DNA from: Lachnospiraceae bacterium
GTDB lineage: Bacteria > Bacillota > Clostridia > Lachnospirales > Lachnospiraceae
DNA: 6,753 bases
Reading direction: 5' to 3'
NCBI GenBank assembly: GCA_021205045.1
Contig: JAJPYH010000139.1
Span: forward strand, 32,712 to 39,464
Positions 1-5,179 of the stretch are shown here, one piece after another (position 1 is the first letter of the stretch; each line of letters begins with the position of its first letter). Both the position numbers and the translations under genes were made by a program. The notes below the pieces were generated by a model. The model worked only from the letters and a program-made list of their open reading frames with translations. It ran no database searches and was not told the DNA's origin.

Positions 1-3000
1 ACCTTTGCCTGCGTGACCTGCAGTCTGGAAGCCGAAGAGACCTACTATGTATATGTCAGCGGCTCCAAGATCAGCCTCTATGGCATCGTTTACTCCTATG
101 AGGTAGAGCAGGAAGTCCTGGAGGACATCGATCTGGTCGAGGGGACTCTGGCATTCCCGACGGCTGAGGGCGGCGGCATGTACGCGACCGGCGGACGCGG
201 CGGCGACGTGTATGTGGTTACCAACTTAAATGACAGCGGCGAGGGCTCTCTGCGCTACGGCATTGAGAACGCGCCGGATGAAGGCAGAATCATTGTATTC
301 AGCGTGGGCGGCACCATCAACCTGGAATCCACCCTGACCTTCAAGAACAAAAAGAATATCACCATCGCCGGTCAGACGGCACCCGGAGACGGCATTACCA
401 TTGCCGGATATGACACCAACATCAGCGACAGTGAGAATATCATCATCCGCTATGTGCGCTTCCGGGTCGGTACAGCAAATCTGCTCAACGGCGGCGACTC
501 CATGGATGCTCTGTGGGGCAGAGATAATGACACCTTTATTATTGACCACTGCAGCTTCAGCTGGAATACGGACGAGACGCTTTCCACCTACAGAGGCTCC
601 AACGGAACAGTACAGTGGTGCATTATTTCCGAGAGTCTTACCGTATCCGGCCATTCCAAGGGACGTCATGGTTACGGCGGCATCTGGGGCGGCGACAATA
701 CAGTGTTCCAGTACAACCTGCTTGCCAATCACACCTCCAGGAACCCGCGTATCGGCGGCGGCTCCATGGGAGATCCTACCTCTGACGGCAGCACGGCGAC
801 TCTGCAGCTGAGCAATAACGTGATTTATAACTATGGTTATTACCCCACCTACGGCGGTGGTTATACCTACACGAACTATATCAACAACTACTTAAGACCG
901 GGCCAGGGCACCAGAGATTCTCTGCTTGATTCTCTGTTATACTTTGGCGAGAATACCAAGGTTGGCGGCGTTTATTATGACGGCAATGTGCTTGAGGGCA
1001 ATGCGGAGATCACCGCTGACAATAGTCTGGGCTTTACACTTGACAGTACGGACGGCCTGACTGAGGTGTCCGATACTGCTTATGAAGCGGAAGCCTTCGA
1101 CAACATCACACTGGTAAGTGCGGAAGAGTGCTATGAGCTGGTACTTAACAGCGCGGGCGCTACCTATCCTTATCGTGACGCAGTGGATGCCAGAGTAGTG
1201 GAGCAGGTCAGAACCGATACCGGTACTTATATCAATACTCCGGATGAAGTTGGAGGATATCCGGCGGAGGATTGTGTGTCTGACCTTGTGGATACTGACG
1301 GCGACGGTATCCCGGATGAGTGGGAAACCGCTCACGGTCTTGATCCCAATGACGCTTCCGACAGCAGGACGCTGTGCACCGTGAACCCGGACGACGCGAC
1401 CAGCTACGGCTACGCCTGGATCGAAGTATATTTCAATGAACTGGTAGAAGAGACTGACGCCAGCACCTATGTGGCCAAGAACCCGACGGTGACCATCAAT
1501 CTGGAGGACAATACTCTTGTGGACGAGGGCGACAGTGTAACTGTGACCGCTACGGCTGCCCCGTATGAGGATGGCATCACCATTGAAAAGGTTGAGTTCT
1601 ACAATGGTTCCACCGTGGTAGGAACTGTATACAGCGCTCCTTATACCTTTACCTACACGGACTCCATCGCGGAGGACGGTACCTATTATATTTCTGTTCG
1701 CGCTTATGACAGTGAGGGCAATAAGACACAGAGTAATACCTCCAGAATATATGTGAACTCCACAGCCGGAACCGGTGAGTGGACCAGCGTGGACATTGGA
1801 GAGCCGGAGGTGGAAGGCACCGCGTCTCTGGTGGACGGTGTGCTGACTGTCAAGGGTGCCGGTAAGATTGGAGTCAGTGAGGGCAGCGATGCGAGTGTGA
1901 ATGCTGACCTTGCGGATGCGACCACAGATGATTTCCAGTTTGTGTATCAGGAACTGACCGGAGACATGGAGATTATCACGAAGTTTGACTCTTATACGCC
2001 GGTGGACAACCATACCTTCCAGGGTCTGATGTTCAGAAGCTCCCTGGAGGACGATGCGGCGACCGTGGCGCTGTGCTTTACCATGGTGAAGGTGGACGAG
2101 ACCACCATCTGGTCCTGCTTCATGGTGAACAGAGAGAGTGACGGCGGCAGTATCCAGAAGATCACTGAGACCATCGACAGTCCTGAGGCGGCGGAAGCGG
2201 CAGGGATTCCTCTGATCGCGAACCTGACGTTCAAGGAAGGAAACGAGTACCTGGGCACCTGGCTGAAGCTGGTGCGGGAAGGCGATACCTTCACAGGCTA
2301 TGTATCAAGCGACGGTTCGGTGTGGCAGAAGGTGGGAACCCTGACGGCTGACATCCCGGATACCGCATACGTTGGCTTTGCGGTTGACGCCAATAAGGCT
2401 GCCAACGATCTGGTAAATTACAACACCGCGAAATTCTCCAACATTGAGATTAATACCTCCTTTGTGAATGTAACCTATGACACAGAGAATGTGGATGTAT
2501 CCGGTTCTGAGAAGCTGGCGGTGGGTTATGACCTGGCAGTGACGCTGACAAAGGTAACCGGCTACACCCTTCCGGAGAGTGTGAGTGTGACCATTGGCGG
2601 CGTGGAAGCCGTGGAAGGAACAGACTACACCTACGATTCGGAGACAGGTATCATTACAGTGCCGAGCGTGCAGGAGGATGTTGTCATTACAGCCTCAGGC
2701 GTGAAGCGCGTGGTTGTACCGGTAGAGTATGAAGTAATTGATGACAACAATTTGCTGACCATCACGGAAGAGAATGGTGTGATCACTCTGACACAGATTG
2801 CCGAAACAGGAAATATCCAGACCACCGGCAAGAGCGGCGGCGCGACGAGCGAGGCCGCCAATGTAAGTTATCTGCTGTTCCCGGAGGTGGATGAGTATCA
2901 TGTCATTACGATGGATATTACGGTGAAGAGTGTGACTTCGATTGACGGAGGCGGCTCCAACGGCTTCTATGTGGGTGCTTTCGGAACGGAAGATCCTTAT

Positions 3001-4047
3001 GTGTATTCCACCTTTGCCTTCAGAGGCGATATGGTAGCCAAGGGCTTCTGGTATAAGCCGGGCGGAGACGCCGGCATCTATACCGGCGACGGCAATCCGG
3101 GATTGACGCCCTATTCACTTGACACTACCTACAGCCTTGTGTTCCAGACAGACAGCAAGGGCGGCTATTACGCGTATCTCTATGATACAGAGGGGAACCT
3201 GCTGCTTACCAAACAGTTCAAGGCAGGTGAGAGCGTCCTGGCGACCGGCGACACGGTTCGCTATGGCATCGCAATCATTGGCGCAACTGTGGAGATCAGC
3301 AACATGACGCTGACTGACGCGGAAGGAAATATGATTTACAATCAGAATTCCGCGGATTACTCCGAGGTGACAGCGGCTATTCTGACAGCAAGCTCTCTGA
3401 ATGCGGCGGATTACACGAATTATGATGCGGTTCTGACAGCCTGGGATGCTGTTGTGTTCGGTCTTACAGATCAGGATCAGGTAGACCAGATGGCGGCGAC
3501 GCTTTTGAGTGCTATTGAAGCTTTGGAGCCTGTGGAAAGCAGTGAAGAGCCTGGTGACACAGGTGATGATGTCGACACTTCGGATAATGAAGATGGCGAT
3601 ACGTCTGACTGGGACGAAGCGATTGATGAAATTGAAAACTGGCAGAGCGGTGACGACCCGATAACTTTCGGTAATGTTCCGGGGCGGAACGCAATACCCA
3701 ACAACGTTATGAAGAAGCTGCTTGAAAATCCTGACGTGCCGTTGGTGTTCGAGTACAGCTATGATGGCGCTGATTACACAATCGTAATTCTGCCAGGAAC
3801 TGCGGTAGACGATGAGACGGAATGGTACGGTCCTCTGTGGCTGTATGAGCATTACGGCTCCTACACGCTGGACGACCTTTCCGGAATCAATCCTGACACC
3901 GCGAATCCTGACACCAATACGGACGCTGCCGAAATAGACAGTGCGGCTACGGGAGACAGTGAAATGCTGGTATTCTGGCTGACAGTGATGGCAGCGGCTG
4001 TCTGTGCAGTGGCAGTTTTTAGAAAGCGCAGGGAATACGAAAGATAA
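1..4047 (+). CDS. Surface-anchored multi-modular pectate lyase (PL1-type), 5'-truncated by window edge
   Basis: The frame is open to base 1, so the start and any signal peptide lie upstream; residues are counted from the GTG at 13. Order: end of a beta-sandwich (1-32); PL1-type lyase (~46-420) with AFPTAEGGG, YATGGRGG, NLNDSGEGSLR, ITIAGQTAPGDGITIAG, IDHCSFSWNTDE and SRNPRIGGG; a Ca-binding-type DTDGDGIPDEWE loop (427-438) and GYAWIEVYFNEL tail; Ig-like domain (~490-583); DUF1349-like concanavalin A-fold domain (~590-815); small beta domain (~816-897); another beta-sandwich (~906-1115); FIVAR-like helical repeat (~1117-1172); acidic linker; module with WYGPLWLYEHYG (1213-1285); TGD motif, membrane span (~1317-1336) and basic tail. 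PL1 enzymes cleave polygalacturonate by Ca-dependent beta-elimination. By motif, R243 would be the catalytic arginine and D178/D187 lie in the Ca-site region. It should act outside the cell, anchored to the envelope. Exact pectic substrate is unknown. Confidence 0.92.
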   Translation, partial: TFACVTCSLEAEETYYVYVSGSKISLYGIVYSYEVEQEVLEDIDLVEGTLAFPTAEGGGMYATGGRGGDVYVVTNLNDSGEGSLRYGIENAPDEGRIIVFSVGGTINLESTLTFKNKKNITIAGQTAPGDGITIAGYDTNISDSENIIIRYVRFRVGTANLLNGGDSMDALWGRDNDTFIIDHCSFSWNTDETLSTYRGSNGTVQWCIISESLTVSGHSKGRHGYGGIWGGDNTVFQYNLLANHTSRNPRIGGGSMGDPTSDGSTATLQLSNNVIYNYGYYPTYGGGYTYTNYINNYLRPGQGTRDSLLDSLLYFGENTKVGGVYYDGNVLEGNAEITADNSLGFTLDSTDGLTEVSDTAYEAEAFDNITLVSAEECYELVLNSAGATYPYRDAVDARVVEQVRTDTGTYINTPDEVGGYPAEDCVSDLVDTDGDGIPDEWETAHGLDPNDASDSRTLCTVNPDDATSYGYAWIEVYFNELVEETDASTYVAKNPTVTINLEDNTLVDEGDSVTVTATAAPYEDGITIEKVEFYNGSTVVGTVYSAPYTFTYTDSIAEDGTYYISVRAYDSEGNKTQSNTSRIYVNSTAGTGEWTSVDIGEPEVEGTASLVDGVLTVKGAGKIGVSEGSDASVNADLADATTDDFQFVYQELTGDMEIITKFDSYTPVDNHTFQGLMFRSSLEDDAATVALCFTMVKVDETTIWSCFMVNRESDGGSIQKITETIDSPEAAEAAGIPLIANLTFKEGNEYLGTWLKLVREGDTFTGYVSSDGSVWQKVGTLTADIPDTAYVGFAVDANKAANDLVNYNTAKFSNIEINTSFVNVTYDTENVDVSGSEKLAVGYDLAVTLTKVTGYTLPESVSVTIGGVEAVEGTDYTYDSETGIITVPSVQEDVVITASGVKRVVVPVEYEVIDDNNLLTITEENGVITLTQIAETGNIQTTGKSGGATSEAANVSYLLFPEVDEYHVITMDITVKSVTSIDGGGSNGFYVGAFGTEDPYVYSTFAFRGDMVAKGFWYKPGGDAGIYTGDGNPGLTPYSLDTTYSLVFQTDSKGGYYAYLYDTEGNLLLTKQFKAGESVLATGDTVRYGIAIIGATVEISNMTLTDAEGNMIYNQNSADYSEVTAAILTASSLNAADYTNYDAVLTAWDAVVFGLTDQDQVDQMAATLLSAIEALEPVESSEEPGDTGDDVDTSDNEDGDTSDWDEAIDEIENWQSGDDPITFGNVPGRNAIPNNVMKKLLENPDVPLVFEYSYDGADYTIVILPGTAVDDETEWYGPLWLYEHYGSYTLDDLSGINPDTANPDTNTDAAEIDSAATGDSEMLVFWLTVMAAAVCAVAVFRKRREYER
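3889..3915 (+). repeat. 12-bp tandem-type direct repeat encoding NPDT-NPDT linker
   Basis: AATCCTGACACC occurs at 3889-3900 and again, identical, at 3904-3915 (15-bp period). It encodes the NPDT repeat in the short Asn/Asp/Thr/Pro-rich stalk between the WYGPLWLYEHYG module and the membrane anchor of the pectate lyase. Such stalks are commonly variable in copy number; only two copies are present here. Confidence 0.7.
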
Positions 4048-4083
4048 TACTTTTGTATGAGCAATCGTACCGTTAAATAAATG

Positions 4084-4128
4084 AAAAAGAGGTGTGTGCT
4101 TCGCAGGAGGTACACGCCTCTTTTTTTT
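4084..4128 (+). terminator. Intrinsic terminator of the pectate lyase gene
   Basis: AAAGAGG at 4086-4092 pairs with CCTC plus the first T residues at 4117-4123. The stem continues through TGTGTGCT (4093-4100) against GGTACACG (4109-4116), with three G-U wobbles, leaving an eight-base loop. It ends in a run of eight T (4121-4128). It starts 36 bases after the lyase stop codon and should end that transcript before the insertion-sequence remnant. Confidence 0.93.
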
Positions 4129-4168
4129 GCCGCTTTGTAAAGCTTTTCCAGGCTTGATGGAACGGCAA

Positions 4169-4198
4169 GTTACCATTCACGGGCAATGTCAGTTAGTT
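4169..4198 (+). repeat. Left terminal inverted repeat of the IS4-type remnant
   Basis: GTTACCATTCACGGGC (4169-4184) followed by AATGTCAGTTAGTT. The reverse complement of 4866-4895 differs from it only at repeat positions 6, 11 and 21. The core shared without a break is CGGGCAATGT. The outermost five bases (GTTAC) are conserved between the ends, which is why I put the tip at 4169 rather than at the ATTC at 4175. Confidence 0.88.
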
Positions 4199-4690
4199 TA
4201 AGTAAGAACTTTTTAGGAGGTGTGGACTTGGAAACAAGAAAAGGAAAGACAGGTAACCATAGAAATCGGTGTTTTCCAATTGATTAAGCCTGATTTTACA
4301 GCTGTTAAATAAATTATAGCATGGCAAACAGACAGATTTACATCTGCCTTCAAATAGAGTATACTGACTACAGTCCACTAAATACCAGAAGCGATATGAG
4401 AAATCGGCCGGTACCTGGAATCTGTGATGGCGGTCATAGCTCCGGTCAGGCTTGATAGGCAGTATATTCTGTCCTATCAGGTTTTCTATAGCTAAGGAAA
4501 AATATTTGAGCAGTTCATCCCTGACAGAACCAGTTTCCATGGAGATACAGAGATGGATAAGGGAAGCAAAATCAAGTTTCCTTTTCCTGGAAAAATCTAT
4601 TACTGGGCGCTTGGAATACAATTCGGGGTGAAGGGACATTTTCTGGATAATGTCTAACAGATCTTTTTTGACCGTGCTGGAAAAATTCAT
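4193..4690 (-). pseudogene. IS4-family transposase remnant, internal in-frame deletion (165 aa)
   Basis: The start ATG (4690-4688) has AGGAGG at 4704-4699, eight bases upstream. Residues 1-64 resemble the N-terminus of IS4-type transposases: MSLHPELY, then DFSRKRKLDFASLIHLCISM, then VRDELLKYF. Directly after, residues ~65-101 resemble the extreme C-terminus of the same proteins: AIENLIGQNILPIKPDRSYDRHHRFQ and FSYRF. The central catalytic part, some 300 residues in typical members, is missing. The junction lies near 4487-4501 and keeps the frame. After FSYRF, where such proteins usually end, the frame runs on for about 64 residues with no recognised similarity and stops at 4195-4193, inside the left inverted repeat. 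A longer version starting at 4795 is unlikely because it would run through the leader hairpins. If translated, it would hold only the N-terminal, presumably DNA-binding, part and cannot catalyse transposition. Confidence 0.85.
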
Positions 4691-4698
4691 ATGTGCGA

Positions 4699-4704
4699 CC
4701 TCCT
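4699..4704 (-). promoter_or_regulatory. Ribosome-binding site deciding the start of the transposase remnant
   Basis: On the minus strand TAAGGAGGTCGCACAT precedes the ATG at 4690. AGGAGG with an eight-base spacer is near-ideal for Bacillota, whereas the in-frame ATG at 4795 has no such site. This sets the product at 165 rather than 200 aa. Confidence 0.75.
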
Positions 4705-4708
4705 TATG

Positions 4709-4737
4709 ATCAGGTGAAAAATAAAAATGTACCTGAT
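4709..4737 (-). repeat. Inverted repeat just upstream of the transposase RBS
   Basis: ATCAGGT (4709-4715) and ACCTGAT (4731-4737) form a perfect 7-bp stem around a 15-base AT-rich loop. It ends five bases before the transposase Shine-Dalgarno sequence on the minus strand. It may be a leader hairpin or a binding site; function is not known. Confidence 0.6.
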
Positions 4738-4743
4738 TACAAG

Positions 4744-4772
4744 GGACGCTCTCGCGAATAGAGAGAGCGTCC
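4744..4772 (-). repeat. GC-rich hairpin in the transposase leader
   Basis: GGACGCTCTC (4744-4753) pairs perfectly with GAGAGCGTCC (4763-4772) around a nine-base loop. On the minus strand it lies about 54 bases before the transposase ATG. No T-run follows directly on either strand, so it is not a typical terminator. Insertion sequences often use leader hairpins to limit expression from outside promoters; that role is inferred here. Confidence 0.65.
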
Positions 4773-4831
4773 GCACATTTTGGCTTGAAAGTCACCCCTT
4801 TTTTGAAAAAAGTAAAAAATTTAAAATTTGA

Positions 4832-4855
4832 GTTAGCCCCCTTGGCGGGGCTAAC
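4832..4855. repeat. Subterminal GC-rich hairpin at the right end of the IS remnant
   Basis: GTTAGCCCC (4832-4840) pairs perfectly with GGGGCTAAC (4847-4855) around CTTGGC. It lies ten bases inside the right inverted repeat. On the minus strand it is followed by an interrupted T-rich stretch (TCAAATTTTAAATTTTTT), so it could act as a weak terminator blocking transcripts that enter the transposase gene from outside. That role is inference. Confidence 0.65.
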
Positions 4856-4865
4856 CCTGTAGCCT

Positions 4866-4895
4866 AACTAACTTACATTGCCCGCGAATAGTAAC
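4866..4895 (-). repeat. Right terminal inverted repeat of the IS4-type remnant
   Basis: Read on the minus strand this is GTTACTATTCGCGGGC followed by AATGTAAGTTAGTT, pairing with 4169-4198 at 27 of 30 positions. It lies upstream of the transposase reading frame and 284 bases before the solute-binding-protein start codon. Confidence 0.88.
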
Positions 4896-4914
4896 AAATT
4901 CTGCAAAGAAATTT

Positions 4915-4944
4915 TTGACGGAAAATAAGCAAAATTTTTATATA
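4915..4944 (+). promoter_or_regulatory. Possible distal promoter of the solute-binding-protein gene
   Basis: TTGACG (4915-4920) and TATATA (4939-4944) are separated by 18 bases, a fair sigma-A-like match just outside the IS right end. The surrounding DNA is very AT-rich, so a chance match is possible, and the promoter at 5097-5126 fits better. Confidence 0.3.
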
Positions 4945-4995
4945 AAATATCAAAAATACTCTGAATATTTACATCCTGAAGGGCAAAATTGGGTA

Positions 4996-5009
4996 TTTTT
5001 TGCAAAAAA
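4996..5009. promoter_or_regulatory. Perfect 14-bp palindrome TTTTTTGCAAAAAA, candidate operator
   Basis: Six T, GC, six A: a perfect palindrome about 100 bases upstream of the proximal -35 element. A second palindrome with the same TTTGCAAA core lies at 5039-5048. Followed by GACAC rather than a T-run, it is a poor terminator. A dimeric regulator site is plausible but no regulator is visible in the window. Confidence 0.4.
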
Positions 5010-5038
5010 GACACAAAACAGTCACTAAATTATTGAAA

Positions 5039-5048
5039 ATTTGCAAAT
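5039..5048. promoter_or_regulatory. Palindrome ATTTGCAAAT, second candidate operator half of a pair
   Basis: A perfect 10-bp palindrome sharing the TTTGCAAA core with 4996-5009. The two centres are 41 bp apart, close to four helical turns, so both would face the same side of the DNA. It lies about 50 bases upstream of the proximal -35 element. Confidence 0.4.
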
Positions 5049-5096
5049 GGGAAAAGAAAAAATCGTGAGAAATTGTAAAAACTGCACAAATAAGGC

Positions 5097-5126
5097 TTGC
5101 CAAATGGAAAAAAATGGTGTTAATAT
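5097..5126 (+). promoter_or_regulatory. Promoter of the solute-binding-protein gene (extended -10)
   Basis: TTGCCA (5097-5102), an 18-base spacer, and TAATAT (5121-5126). TGT directly before the -10 gives an extended -10 (TGnTAATAT), which would offset the imperfect -35. Transcription would start near 5133, leaving a leader of about 47 bases that holds the inverted repeat at 5137-5151 and the RBS at 5164-5170. Confidence 0.6.
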
Positions 5127-5136
5127 AAATTAGCGT

Positions 5137-5151
5137 CGCTGAATATCAGCG
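5137..5151. promoter_or_regulatory. Inverted repeat at the transcript start, possible operator or leader hairpin
   Basis: CGCTGA (5137-5142), three-base spacer ATA, TCAGCG (5146-5151). It lies just after the predicted transcription start and 12 bases before the Shine-Dalgarno sequence. As DNA it could bind a dimeric repressor. As RNA it would make a 6-bp stem at the 5' end, which could protect the message. Its GC content stands out from the AT-rich surroundings. Confidence 0.5.
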
Positions 5152-5163
5152 TACAAATCTTTT

Positions 5164-5170
5164 AAGGAGG
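5164..5170 (+). promoter_or_regulatory. Ribosome-binding site of the solute-binding-protein gene
   Basis: AAGGAGG lies nine bases before the ATG at 5180. This near-perfect Shine-Dalgarno sequence, together with the signal peptide starting at that ATG, fixes the start and suggests high expression, usual for the binding protein of a sugar importer. Confidence 0.92.
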
Positions 5171-5179
5171 AATATTGAT

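Larger units (their letters stand above)
4169..4895 (-). mobile_element. Internally deleted IS4-type insertion sequence (727 bp, non-autonomous)
   Basis: The element is bounded by 30-bp inverted repeats, 4169-4198 and 4866-4895, matching at 27 of 30 positions. Between them lies one minus-strand reading frame with the beginning and end of an IS4-family transposase and nothing of the middle, so the catalytic DDE residues are gone and the element cannot move by itself. Transposases of this type are usually over 400 aa; about 100 recognisable residues remain here. The sequence before the reading frame carries three inverted repeats (4709-4737, 4744-4772, 4832-4855), as expected for an IS leader. 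No clean target-site duplication is seen. It might still be mobilised by a full-length relative elsewhere in the genome (inference). Confidence 0.85.

Noticed and set aside
13..15. GTG at 13 as the true start of the pectate lyase
   Set aside because: The frame is open to base 1, there is no signal peptide after the GTG, and the first residues look like the end of a beta-sandwich domain, so the gene begins outside the window.
226..811. Overlapping frames inside the PL1 domain on both strands (minus 226-732, plus 401-811)
   Set aside because: Both overlap the conserved pectate lyase motifs in other frames and carry no recognisable domain.
937..2013. Long minus-strand reading frame of 358 aa antisense to the pectate lyase
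   Set aside because: It is a shadow of the strongly supported plus-strand frame. Its protein shows no domain I recognise, and no RBS was found to support it.
3115..4176. Minus-strand reading frame of 353 aa across the lyase 3' end and terminator
   Set aside because: It runs through the terminator hairpin and antisense to conserved lyase modules, with no recognisable family; treated as a shadow frame.
4215..4287. Small plus-strand frame with AGGAGG and TTG start at 4228 (19 codons)
   Set aside because: The RBS-like match is good but the frame is very short, starts with TTG and lies antisense to the transposase remnant.
4691..4795. Extended 200-aa form of the transposase remnant starting at 4795
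   Set aside because: This part runs through the leader hairpins and has no similarity to transposase N-termini, while the ATG at 4690 has an ideal RBS.
4896..5179. Riboswitch, tRNA, catabolite-response element or CRISPR repeats in the upstream region
   Set aside because: No conserved riboswitch core, tRNA arms, spaced repeats or convincing cre box is visible. The region is AT-rich with short palindromes only.
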